From Lactuca virosa (Eukaryota; Streptophyta; Magnoliopsida; Asterales; Asteraceae), in assembly GCA_928212115.1 (NCBI GenBank), contig CAKMRJ010005523.1:103588726-103652725 (forward strand): 64,000 nt of DNA. The letters are read 5' to 3'. Positions 45,328-55,535 of the stretch are shown in pieces. Below the pieces are notes generated by a model that was not told where the DNA came from, ran no database searches, and saw only the letters and a list, made by a program, of their open reading frames with translations. Every line of letters begins with the position of its first letter. The first letter of the stretch is position 1. A program made the translations under genes and the position numbers.

Positions 45328-45570
45328 ATGAGTAGTAACAAAGTATTAGCCAATCAAGAACCTAATAAGTTTATGATTTCCCAAATAAAAGATTGCAGAA
45401 TTGCTATTAAACAACTTCAAAGAAATTTAGATTATATTAATGATTAAATTTATTTAATAGATTTAACACTACAAACATCTCTACGAGATGATTTTAGAAG
45501 GCAGTTAAATGCTAAAAGTAAAAGATTTGCACACATCCGTGTACAAAATCTCTTAAAAAAATGGTCTTAA
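45328..45570 (+). pseudogene. Small ORF of unknown function in the viral leader
   Basis: 80 codons from ATG 45328 to TAA 45568-45570, with one internal TAA at 45445-45447. The product is Lys/Arg/Gln/Leu-rich and helical-looking, ending LLKKWS. I do not recognise it. It lies between the two arms of the leader hairpin in the circular order, where an ORF VII-like protein could have moved, or it may be flanking sequence of the integration. The same frame being open on both sides of one stop suggests it was once coding. Confidence 0.5.
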
Positions 45571-45697
45571 CTCTAACAAAAAAAAATTTAACATAGTTAA
45601 AAGATAAGCTTTTAACTTAAATTTATCCGCAACCAAAGAAGGAGTAGCTGCCATATGATGAATACAAGAAGCAAAAAGAAGAAAAATATAGGTAGAG
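45571..45697 (+). other. Pararetrovirus / Athila-like junction
   Basis: A-rich stretch. Viral character ends and Athila-type gag coding sequence is recognisable from about 45698. I cannot place the breakpoint exactly. No E5 LTR sequence reappears here, so the two flanks of the virus differ. Confidence 0.6.
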
Positions 45698-47211
45698 TGG
45701 CCGAGGCTTCTATCAAAAGGAACAACTACAAGCTGAGAAGAAGGTTGACTTAGAAAACATGATAGTTCGTTTTATGGAAGCTTCAGAGAAAAGGCATGAT
45801 GATACTGATGCAGTACTGAAAGATCAAATGAAGATGATGAAATATCAGCAAGCTATGATGATTGACCAACAAGCCCTACTAAGAAATCATCAAGCATCAA
45901 TCCATAATCTCGAAGCTCAACTTGGTCAACTAACAACTTTGTTGAATGAAAAATTATCTTCACAATTCCCTGATAAAAAGACTGAATCCCATGTCATGAT
46001 GATCGAGACTGAAGAAGAGGCGATTTCTGAGTTCCTTGAAGCATTAGAAGTGGAGCCAAAGCAGTCCAAACCAAAGCCGAAGAAGACAAAGCTTGAAGAC
46101 AAAAATATTGCTGAACAACCGAACTCACGGCGTGAGCCTTTAAAGCTCACGACGTGGGCCCAGTCTGAACAGGATAATTCAACAACTGTTCCGGTTTATC
46201 GTCCTCCTTTACCATTTCCGTCCCGAGCTAATCTTCATCCATTGGAACGAGAGCATCTTGAGTTTATAAAGCAAGTGAAGGGTGTCCCAATAAATACTCC
46301 TTTTATTGAGTCGTTATCTAAAATTCCCGAATATGCGAAGTTCCTACAAGATTTGATAGAAACTCGTCAGCAATTATAGAAAAATTCCAAGGTTATTCTT
46401 AGTGAGCAAAGTTCAAAAGTTGTATTGGGAGAGTTACCTAAGAAGATAGGAGATCCTGGACGCCTCACTCTTCCGTGTGAATTTGGGAACAATTTGAAGA
46501 CCTATGCTTTAGCCGATTCTGGGGCTAGCATAAATTTGACGCCTTTCTCATTTTATAAAAAGCTCAATATTCTGAAGTTGAAGGCTACAAGAATGGCTAT
46601 TCACATGGCGAATCGTTCAGTGACACAACCCAGGGGCACTGTAGAAGACATCCTAGTAAAGCTTGGGAAATTTGTTTTCCCAATTGATTTTGTGGTTATG
46701 GACATGAAAGAAGATGCCGATGTTCCAATTATTCTTGGTCACCCTTTACTAAATACTGCTAGAGCCTTGGTTGATATTCGTGAGTCCAAGCTAACTTTGA
46801 GAGTTAGAGATGAAGAAACAACTTTTGGAATAGAAGATGGTTTTCAAAGGAATGATGTTCAAGGTGAAGTTTTCAATATTAATGAAGAAGATGAACTTGA
46901 AGAATTGGAGAAGCTAATGGAAAAAAGAATTAAAGACAATTCAACAAGTCAAACGCACGAAACCGAGAGCATCTGTTACATTTTTAGTTGAAGTAATTGG
47001 CTACACAAATCCAACTTCTTGGGTAAGTAATGAAAGTGATGATTTGTCAAGTGATGAGGACGAGGTTACTTCCGAAGAAAAGAGCTTAGTCATGGATGAA
47101 AAGATGGTTCCCATAGAGCTGAAGGATGAGGAAAAAGTGGACAATAAGTTACAAGAAAATAAAGGAACCAAAAGAAAGCTCGATGCAAATGAGATGAAAG
47201 CTAAAAAGTAG
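45698..47211 (+). pseudogene. Athila/Tat-like gag C-terminus and aspartic protease
   Basis: From about 45698 the frame reads through a Gln/Lys-rich helix into NHQASIHNLEAQLGQL, typical of the gag C-terminus of Athila/Tat elements. A TAG is at 46377-46379. From 46425 the aspartic protease follows: LADSGASINLTPFSFYKKL, then VPIILGHPLLNTARALVDI. A frameshift near 46945 moves the acidic linker to another frame, which ends TAG at 47209-47211. No RT, RNase H or integrase follows, so this is either a deletion derivative or a non-autonomous lineage. Two CTCACG-N-CGTGAG palindromes (46124, 46146) are inside the coding sequence. Confidence 0.85.
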
Positions 47212-47821
47212 AATTCGAAAAAAGCATATATTCGACGAGTTTAAGCGTATAAAAGACGATGGAAGGAGCAAAAGATTCAATTGGTGATAGACTCTCCGTA
47301 AAAATCAACGTGAGGAGGCACGGAGTCCAGCTCACGACTCCAACAAAAAGAAGCACTTCTCGGGAGGCAACTCGAGCTTGGTTTGAATTTTCTTTCGCCT
47401 TTAGTTTAGTTTTTGAATTTTTAGTTTTTAGGAAAATTGATCATCTCATCATCTAATAATCTTATGAATGGTAAAAAGTTAAGTGTTGGGTTCCCGAATT
47501 AAGTATTAAATAAAATTAGGATTTTTTTAGTATAAAATGGAAGTGTTAATGAAGTTGATTTTTTTTCGATCAGACAGAACTCACGACGTGAGCACGTATG
47601 GCTCACGACGTGAGCACGTATGGCTCACAACATGAGTACAGAAGGACGTACAGACTAGGATCTTTTATCCCAATAATTATATTATCCCACTTTCGATTAA
47701 TTTCATGGCCCAACTGATTAGCCCATCAACATTCACGACATGAGCCATAAAGCTCACGACGTGAATTTTGAGAAACACGGGACCACTGGATTAAAGAAAC
47801 AGAACCCACTTTGACCAAAAA
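47212..47821 (+). other. Athila-like non-coding segment with palindromes
   Basis: No gene. CTCACG-A-CGTGAG copies are at 47580-47592 and 47602-47614 (both perfect), and decayed copies at 47624-47636, 47732-47744 and 47753-47765. It ends AAAAA at 47817-47821, the target duplication of E7. Confidence 0.75.
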
Positions 47822-48422
47822 TGTAACGACGTAAATTTCCAAAACAATTTTTCATTTTAAAAACATGCTTTCATTCATAAAATATCATAGTATTCCAATA
47901 TATCACGTGTTATCACAATAACAATTCCCAAGATCCTCAAATACATAAATCCTCTCAGTGTGTACGGATCATGCCGGCGCCTTCCCGCGATCCTCGCTAG
48001 TACCTGAAACACATAACACAACAACTGTAAGCATAAATGCTTAGTGAGTTCCCCAAAATACCACATACAACACATACGCCACTCGAGGCTATAATACGAC
48101 CCTTCGGTCGATGTGTCTCAGCGGGACCCCCCAGTCCCGTAGCTCGTTGGAGCCTCTGGTCCGGTCATAGCTCGTCGGACCCTTCGGTCCAGTCTGTGTC
48201 GGTGGACCCTTCGGTCCGGTCTATATCGTTGGGCCCTCCGGCCTGGTCTGTTCAACACATAGCATACATATAACACAATGCACATAATCTCATACATACA
48301 CATAGCACACAAGACCCTCTGGTCCTACACATAAATACCACTCTAGGTAATGTATAGTGAGAAGACTCAGCTCGGGTATCTCGGATAATCTCGCACACGA
48401 AAACACTGATATAGTCACCGCC
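47822..48422 (-). repeat. Truncated 3' LTR of E7
   Basis: Aligns with 53378-53975 of the 5' LTR with few differences and then switches abruptly to pol within a shared CCGCC (48418-48422). Confidence 0.9.
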
Positions 48423-51094
48423 GACTCGTCGGCTATACACTTCCTCAACTGAGACACGTGGAAGGTATCATGAATCGGGCTCAACTTCGCAGGTAGCTCC
48501 AACCGATATGCTACCTTGCCCACCCTCGCGGTCACCATGAACGGACCGATGCGCCGGGGCCCCAGCTTGCCCCTCTTCCTGAATCGGATCACTCCTTTCC
48601 AAGGGGACACTTTCAGGAGTACGAAGTCCCCCACCTTGAACTCCAGCTCGGATCGTCGCCGATCCGCATAACTCTTCTGACGACTCTGAGCCGTCAGTAA
48701 CCTCTGTCTAACCTGCTGTATCTGCTCTGTCATCTACAGCACTATCTCAGTGCTACCCATCACCCGCTGTCCTACCTCTCCCCAGCAAATGGGAGTCCGA
48801 CACCTCCTCCCATACAACAACTCGAAGGGAGGCATACCAATACTAGAATGGTGGCTGTTGTTGTAGGAAAACTCGGCCAACGGCAAGTACGTGTCCCAAC
48901 TTCCTCCGAAGTCCAACACACATGCTCGAAGCATGTCCTCGAGCGTCTGAATCGCCCGCTCACTCTGTCCGTCCGACTGGGGGTGGTAAGCGGTACTGAA
49001 GTGCAACCTCGTGCCCAACTCCTTATGGAACTTCTTCCAGAACCTGGAAGTGAAACGTAGACCTCGATCTGACACAATCGAGATCGGTACTCCATGACGC
49101 GATACCACCTCCCTCACATACAACTCTGCCAACTTCTCAGCTGAAGAGTTCTCACTGATAGCGAGAAAATGCGCGCTCTTCGTCAGCCGGTCGACGATCA
49201 CCCAAATTGCATCGACACCCCTCGCGGTCCTCAGCAATTTGGTGATGAAATCCATGGAAATCTGTTCCCACTTCCACTGGGGAACCTCAAGCGGCTGCAA
49301 CTTGCCATGCGGACGCTGGTGCTCGGCCTTAACCTTGCGACAGGTCAAGCACCTCTCGACAAACCACGCGACATCCCTCTTCATACAGGGCCACCAATAA
49401 TCCTTCTTCAGGTCCAAGTACATCTTTGTGGCCCTGGGATGGATCGAGAACCTCGATCTATGCGCCTCCTCCATCAGGATGGTACGTGCCCCGCCTGCAT
49501 ATGGCACCCAAATCCGACCTTGAAAGGTCATCAGCCCTCGACTATCGGTAACGAATTCGGACACCTGCCCGATCACCCGCTCCCTCTTGCGGTTCTCCGG
49601 TATCACGGCCTCTGCCTGGGCCTCCCGAATGGTGTCCAACACCTGAGTCATCACTGTCAGTAGCATACAAATGTCTCGAATCGAGGCACTCTCCGCCCTA
49701 CGGCTCAGCGCATCAGCTACAACATTAGCTTTCCCCGGGTGGTACAGGATCTCACAATCATAATCCTTTACCACATCCAACCATCTCCTCTGGCGCATAT
49801 TCAGGTTGGGCTGATCCATCAGATACTTCAAACTCTTGTGGTCCGTGTATATGGTACACCGAACACTGTACAGGTAATGACGCCAGATCTTGAGGGCGAA
49901 CACCACTGCCCCCAACTCCAGATCGTGGGTGGGATACCTCGTCTCATGAGGCTTCAGCTGCCTCGATGCATACGCTATCACATGCCCTCTCTGCATAAGC
50001 ACCGCACCCAACCCTGATATCGATGCGTCGCAGTACACCACAAAATCCTCTATTCCCTCTGGAAGGGATAACACCTGGGCTTCGCATAACCTCTGGCGAA
50101 GAGTCTCAAACGAGGCCTGCTGCTCAGGACCCCACGAAAAAGTAACGCCCTTCCGGGTCAATCTGGTGAGAGGCATGGCGATCTTGGAGAAATCTTTAAT
50201 AAATCTCCTATAATAGCCGGCCAACCCCAGAAAACTCCTGATCTCGGTGGGGGTTCTCGGCACCTCCTAACTCATCACCGCCTCAATCTTGGCCGGATCG
50301 ACCAATATCCCATTCTGATTAACGAGGTGTCCCAGGAACTGGACCTCTCGTAACCAGAAATCACACTTGGAGAATTTTGCGTAAAGCCTCTCCGATCTCA
50401 GAACTTCGAGGATCTCCCTCAAATGCTCCTCATGCTGCTCTCTGGATCTCGAATACACCAATATGTCATCGATGAACACAATCACCGATCGATCCAACAT
50501 CGGCCTACACACTCTGTTCATGAGATCCATGAACGCTACCGGTGCATTGGTGAGCCCGAAAGGCATCACCACGAACTCGTAATGCCCATAACGAGCCCTG
50601 AACGCCGTCTTCTGGATATCCTCATCCCGCACTCTCATCTGATGATATCCAGACCTCAGATCAATCTTGGAGAACCAAGAAGCTCCCTGTAAATGATCAA
50701 ACAGATCATCAATCCTCCACAGTGGGTAACGGTTCTTGACCGTTAACTTGTTCAACTCCCGGTAATCAATGCACATCCAATGTGAACCATCCTTTTTCTT
50801 GACAAAAAGGATCGGCGCTCCCCACGGTGAGCTACTTGGTCGAATAAACCCCTTCCCCAGCAGCTCCTGCAGCTGTGAGGATAACTCCTGCATCTCTGGT
50901 GGCGCAAGGCGATAGGGCGCCTTGGCGATAGGCGCCGCTACCGAAACCAAATCAATGCGAAACTCCACCTGCCTCTCGGGAGGCACACCCGGCAACTCCT
51001 CGGGGAAAACGTCCGGGAACTCACGCACTATCGGCACATCATCAATAGAACTAGGTCTCTCCGCTGCTACTCGTGTGTCCATCACATAGGCCAC
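48423..51094 (-). pseudogene. pol: E7 pol: RT, RNase H, integrase
   Basis: RT in the frame 51094-50267 has Asp145 and FIDD (Asp209, Asp210). A TAG at about 50266-50264 separates it from RNase H, which is in the same frame from 50263: Asp79, Glu116, Asp141, Asp184 of that 509-codon part. Integrase has the zinc site His268, His275, Cys305, Cys308 and triad Asp338, Asp399, Glu435 (35-residue spacing). A second TAG at about 48734 precedes the integrase C-terminal domain with its GPF motif. The frame then runs into LTR sequence, giving an artificial C-terminus. Apart from the two stops and the lost end, the enzyme domains are intact. Confidence 0.92.
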
Positions 51095-51640
51095 AAACCC
51101 ACTACAGCCCTGTTGTAGACTCTGCCTCGCTCTAGCAGCCGACAGAATGCTGACCCTGAACGGGTACCCTCGCCGTACACCGTAAGAACTCCCCCACTAG
51201 GGTCTCGTATCGTCACCAACTGTCGCTCGCAGTCTATAACTGCCCCAAAACGGCTCAACCAATCCATACCCACTATAACACACATGTCCCCCATTGCAAT
51301 CGGGACCAGATCAATCGGAAACTCAACCCCGAAGATCTCGAGTACACATCCCCGAATCACCTCCATAGCATATACCGCTCGCTCGTCAGCTATGGAAACT
51401 CGTAGAGGTCGACTCAACGCCTCCCGCTGGATACTGATGTGTTGACTAAACGCTAACGACACAAAAGACCGACTCGCACCCGAGTCAAATAACACCAAAG
51501 CAGGTACAGAACTCACAAGAAAAGTACCTACGCATAACATTATATAAGCACAAAATCTCAAACTCAGCATAAATAAATGAAAGAATACATACCAGCCACG
51601 TCATCGGACCTCCTCCGCTGTCAACTGGAAGGCTCTCCGG
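51082..51640 (-). pseudogene. E7 aspartic protease
   Basis: Frame with LFDSGASRSFVSLAF, the retropepsin active site, and IVGMDWLSRFGAVIDC, typical of gypsy proteases. It is offset by frame changes from gag upstream and RT downstream, which overlaps at 51082-51094. Confidence 0.85.
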
Positions 51641-52788
51641 CGAGCCTTCGGTGCCTCGGCCTTCACTGGCCGGGTCTCAGTAGCTCGAGCAACAGGTGTA
51701 GATCCCTGTGCTGATCCCTGCAGCAACTGTGGGCACTCGGCCTTCCGATGGCCGGTCTAGTTGCAATGAAAGCAAACCGAGAATCCCTTGGGGCAATCCC
51801 TCGTGTAATGCCCCTCCTTCCCACACTTGTAACACACCCCAGTCCTACACCCTCCCTCGTGGCTCTTGCCGCACTTTCCACAAGTGCGGACCTTCGGACC
51901 CCCAGATCTCGAATAAGCGGGCTTTGCCCGCTTGGCTTCTGGCTGCACCTATGCCGGTCGCCTATCCCTCCTCTGAGACTCGGCCTCCTCCCTAACCTGA
52001 GTCTCCAGCTCAATCTCTCTCTTCTGGGCATTTGCCTGAAGCTCAGAAAATGTCCGGTATGACGAGTTTGCCACGAACTCCCGGATATCCCTCCTCAGTA
52101 TGCTCAAGTACCGGCTCATACGTGCCTGCTCAGTCGACACATGTTCAGGGCAAAACAACGTCCTCTCGTGAAACATCCTCGTAATCACCGTCACAGACTC
52201 AGTTCCCTGCTTGAGGGATAAGAACTCCTGGGCCAGACGTTCCCTCTCCACAGGGGGAACATACTTATCTCGAAACATCATGGTGAACCTCTCCCAGGTC
52301 ACCGCAGTAAGCTCTACCGTAGTGAAGTCTGCCGTCACAAACTTCCACCAGTCCTTCGCTCCCAAGCGAAGCTGGTTCAGCGCAAACTGAAGCCTCAGAT
52401 GCTCCGGACACGAGCAGGTGTAGAAGCATCCCTCGATATCAGAAATCCACCTCATCGCAGCAATCGGGTCCTGCGTCCCATCAAACTCTGGTGGCTTCGT
52501 GTTGCTGAACTCTCGGTACAGCAACGAGTCACCCCCCTGCGGCCTGGCAGCAGCGACGGCTGCGGTGGCCGCAGCAACAGCAGCCTCAGTAAGAGCAGCG
52601 TACCTCTCATCAAAAGTCTCGAGCAGCGTGGTCTTGATAGACCCGAACATCTCTAGTATCTCAGCTCGAATGGCTGCAACCACCTCCTCGTGAATCAACC
52701 TACGAATCTCATCATCGCTGGTACCACTGGTACCACTGCCTCCTGGGTGGTGGCGCGTCCCAACCATGATGTCTCTGGAACACAACAC
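51600..52788 (-). pseudogene. gag: E7 gag with zinc knuckle
   Basis: Gag (retrotrans_gag family) from 52788 or, more likely, the second Met at 52767, MVGTRHHPGGSG. The core includes PPEFDGTQDPIAAMRWI and WERFTMMFRDKYVPP. A TAG near 51949 precedes the knuckle region (CYKCGKEGHYTRDC, then CFHCN), and another TAG near 51763 interrupts a second CCHC. Thus it has two knuckles separated by stops, both at codons where a single C-to-T change would produce TAG. Confidence 0.87.
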
Positions 52789-53377
52789 AAAAGAATCAGA
52801 GACTTGTTCGAGTATACTCGCACTCGATACTCAACCCTACTTGTTCTTTAGTACCCTGAGGATTCTTACATGGACTGCTCACCGATCCGGAGTTTCCAGT
52901 AGTACGGGCCCTTATACTACCTTCCACAGCGCATCGGTATTCACCCCAAGTCCTCCTCCTAGGATCCCAGATCAGAAGTACTCTATATCTCATTAAACTC
53001 AGGCTACTCTCTAGTAGACCACTCATAAGTTCCTCACTGCTACCTACTTACTCTCGAAGCATCTCATAGTAGCAGTAACTCCTAGGCTAAGGCATTACAG
53101 ATCAGGCCACTCTCGTCCTAATAAGAACACCTAGCCTACTCGAGCATGCACATCATATCATAACATATCTCATAACACATAATGTAAGGGTATTTTTGGA
53201 AATCATCGTTCAAGCGCTGGCTGATCGTACACACTGCTTCGTTCTTCTTTTCTCAAAATCTTTTACTCTCTTAGAAAAATTGTTTATTTTATGAAAATTT
53301 TCTCAATTCCTCAGTATGAGTTCAGATTCATCCGAAGATGCACCCGAATCCCTCAAACCAAGGCTCTGATACCAACT
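52789..53377 (-). other. E7 leader and primer-binding site
   Basis: Non-coding leader. On the minus strand the primer site TGGTATCAGAGCC (53374-53362) lies three bases inside the 5' LTR. Confidence 0.85.
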
Positions 53378-53702
53378 TGTAACGACGTAAATTTCCAAAA
53401 CAATTTTTCATTTTAAAAACATGCTTTAATTCATAAAATATCATAGTATTCCAATGTATCACGTGTTATCACAATAACAATTCCCAAGATCCTCAAATAC
53501 ATAAATCCTCTCAGTGTACGGATCATGCCAGCGCCTTCCCGCGATCCTCGCTAGTACCTGAAACACATAACACAACAACTGTAAGCATAAATGCTTAGTG
53601 AGTTCCCCAAAATACCACATACAACACATACGCCACTCGAGGCTATAATACGAACCTTCGGTCGATGTGTCTCAGCGGGACCCCCCAGTCCCGTAGCTCG
53701 TT

Positions 53703-53798
53703 GGACCCTCTGGTCCGGTCATAGCTCGTCGGACCCTTCGGTCCAGTCTGTGTCGTTGGACCCTTCGGTCCGGTCTATATCGTTGGGCCCTCCGGCCT
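53703..53798 (-). repeat. Hairpin array in E7 LTR (GGACC / GGTCC)
   Basis: Hairpins at 53703-53716, 53731-53744, 53758-53771 and 53785-53798, about 27 bp apart, each with 5-bp arms and a 4-nt loop. The last uses GGGCC/GGCCT, a paired variant. The 3' LTR has the same array at 48177-48190 and 48204-48217. Confidence 0.75.
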
Positions 53799-54139
53799 GG
53801 TCTGTTCAACACATAGCATACATATAACACAATGCACATAATCTCATACATACACATAGCACACAAGACCCTCTGGTCTACACATAAATACCACTCTAGG
53901 TAATGTATAGTGAGAAGACTCACCTCGGGAATCTAGGATAATCTCGCACACGAAAACACTGATCTAGTCCCCGCCTAAACACACAAACAGTACTCTCGAA
54001 TAAATAATGGCTCTCAAAGACTAGATCACATCCCTTCCTACAATCCCACAGAAGGGTAAAAGACCATTTTACCCCTCCCTGACCCAAAAGTCCAAATGTT
54101 GACCAAAACCCTAAAAGTCAACGAAAGTCAACAGGGGCA

Positions 54140-54243
54140 GTACGCAGCGCGTACCAGCTCTTGTACGCTGGGCGTACTCCGGCGATCCAGAATCGGGGTC
54201 TCAGACCCTTACGCTGTGCGTACTGAGATTTACGCCCAACGTA
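54140..54243 (-). repeat. Second GTACGC-nnn-GCGTAC cluster in E7 LTR
   Basis: 54140-54154 (spacer AGC), 54163-54177 (TGG), 54210-54222 (TGT, five-base arms) and 54231-54243 (one mismatch). The spacer varies freely while the arms are kept. Confidence 0.8.
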
Positions 54244-54825
54244 AGTCTCAGTTTCATGCATTCATGGATTTTGGTCTTAAATGGTTAAGACATTAACTCA
54301 AACTCCAGATCTGACTTCTCTAAGACCACTTAATCCATAAAGTCGAGACCTTTAATCCTTTGCATGGCTGTAAAGGTCCCTAATCACTTTAACACCTTTC
54401 CCTCTTCCTTATAAGGTCTAGATCTCCTGCATGGCTCAATATTCACGTCCAAGATTGGATTTTTATGAACCTACAACTCATTTTACTCTGAAATATAGTA
54501 GATCTAGGCTTATGGAGACCATTTGCTCATAAAGTCTCCACCTTGGGACCAAAAACCCTAAAAGTTGGTCCAAGAAACACAAATCACAATTGACAAGGAA
54601 AGCTTTGAGCTTTTTACCTCAGGAAGGAGCTCCAACCTCTGTAGAACTCAGATCTACTCTTGTCCACCAACTTCTAGCTCCTAAAATGGCCTCCTCTTTT
54701 TCTTTCACCACCTTGAAATGACACTTTGAAGCTTAGAACACACACACACAAGCTAGGAACGAAGGGTAGCTCTCTATTAGGGTTTCACTCTCTGAAATGG
54801 TGGCTGAGGATAAGGCCTTAACATT

Positions 54826-54977
54826 CCTTTTATAGTGCACAAGCCACAATTTAGGGTTTGCATCTAGGCCGGTTACGCCCGGCATAACCTTGGGTACGCC
54901 CAGCGTACCTACGCGAGTCCACGTCCAAATTAAGCGCATGAGTACGCGCAGCGTACTCTTCAGTGCGCCCAGCGTAC
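54826..54977 (-). promoter_or_regulatory. E7 TATA box with upstream palindrome cluster
   Basis: Palindromes with arms GTACGC/GCGTAC and 3-nt spacers: 54894-54908 and 54942-54956 perfect, 54963-54977 and 54872-54888 each with one mismatch. They begin about 40 bp upstream of the minus-strand TATA box (54835-54826). Layout parallels the E2 LTR, although the word is different. Confidence 0.55.
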
Positions 54978-55070
54978 TCATTTGCTTTAATATTTCCTTT
55001 AAGGGCCAAACTTGACAACTTGGAAAAGAAGAAGGGTATAAGAGATGCACCTGAATTTCGGGATGTTACA

Positions 55071-55535
55071 AAAAACCACTTTCATATTCACGAAGTAAAA
55101 CCGGTTCCTTGGTTCCCCCTTCATCCCAAATTCGGCCAAATTCCACTACAAGTACCTTTTGTGCTTACGTAAACAACAATTTGAGGTAAATACTTCTTAT
55201 TTCTAGTGGTTAATTTTGACTTATTTGTTGAATTAAGGGCTAGGGTTTATACTAGTTTTGATGACGAAATTTTTCCCTAAAACTGTGATACATCCATTGC
55301 ATGTTGCTTGATTGTGCCTAGAATCGACATATGAATAAACCCCAACGGCATTTTTTGTTCGATTTTCATAATGTTGTGATCGATTATTGTGTGATGCACG
55401 AACTCACGACGTGAATCCGAAAGATTCACGACGTGCATCCTGGGCTCCAACAAAACTGTTTCTGTTTAATTGCCTAATATGTTGGATGTTTTGTTTTGTT
55501 TTTGTTGTTTCTCTGTTTTCTTTTTTTGCATAAAA
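55071..55535 (+). other. Athila-like segment upstream of ORF1
   Basis: Continues the sequence split by E7. Non-coding, with palindromes at 55403-55415 and 55425-55437. Confidence 0.65.

Larger units (their letters stand above)
37498..45600 (+). mobile_element. Endogenous pararetrovirus, Caulimovirus-like, near full genome length
   Basis: About 8.1 kb in one orientation and in canonical order: primer site, movement protein, aphid-transmission-factor-like ORF, virion-associated protein, coat protein, polymerase, transactivator/viroplasmin, promoter with TATA box, and leader. Consecutive ORFs overlap by ATGA or ATGAGTAA start/stop pairs, as in caulimoviruses that rely on reinitiation. Gene content, in particular the separate ORF II, favours genus Caulimovirus over Soymovirus; that is a judgement from organisation. 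Every ORF has stops or frameshifts, so the copy is dead. The left junction is precise (37497/37498, inside the E5 LTR). The right junction, near 45600, leads into Athila-like gag, so this is not a simple insertion with matching flanks. Confidence 0.9.
47822..55070 (-). mobile_element. E7: Ty3/gypsy element with TSD, 3' end deleted
   Basis: Minus strand: 5' LTR (55070-53378), primer site, leader, gag, protease, RT, RNase H, integrase, then a truncated 3' LTR (48422-47822). Target duplication AAAAA is at 47817-47821 and 55071-55075. The outer ends are TGTAACATCCCG...GTCGTTACA. About 1.1 kb of the 3' LTR and the end of pol, including where a chromodomain would be, are missing at a single junction near 48422. 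All other order and spacing are normal. It inserted into the Athila-like element, whose sequence resumes on the right. Confidence 0.92.
53378..55070 (-). repeat. 5' LTR of E7
   Basis: 1693 bp. On the minus strand a probable TATA box CTATAAAAGG is at 54835-54826. Eight GTACGC-nnn-GCGTAC palindromes lie in two clusters (54872-54977 upstream of the TATA box; 54140-54243 downstream). An array of GGACC-4 nt-GGTCC hairpins is at 53703-53798. Confidence 0.9.

Noticed and set aside
45699..46379. Coat or accessory protein belonging to the pararetrovirus
   Set aside because: The C-terminal helix and the protease that follows (LADSGAS, VPIILGHPLL) are of the gypsy Athila/Tat type, and the virus already has its own protease in ORF V.
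48037..48273. Plus-strand 78-codon frame, repeated at 53591-53827
   Set aside because: It is the antisense of the hairpin array in the E7 LTR; both LTRs have it because they are copies.
49169..49663. 164-codon plus-strand frame
   Set aside because: Antisense of the E7 RNase H/integrase region; GC-rich coding sequence leaves the opposite frame open.
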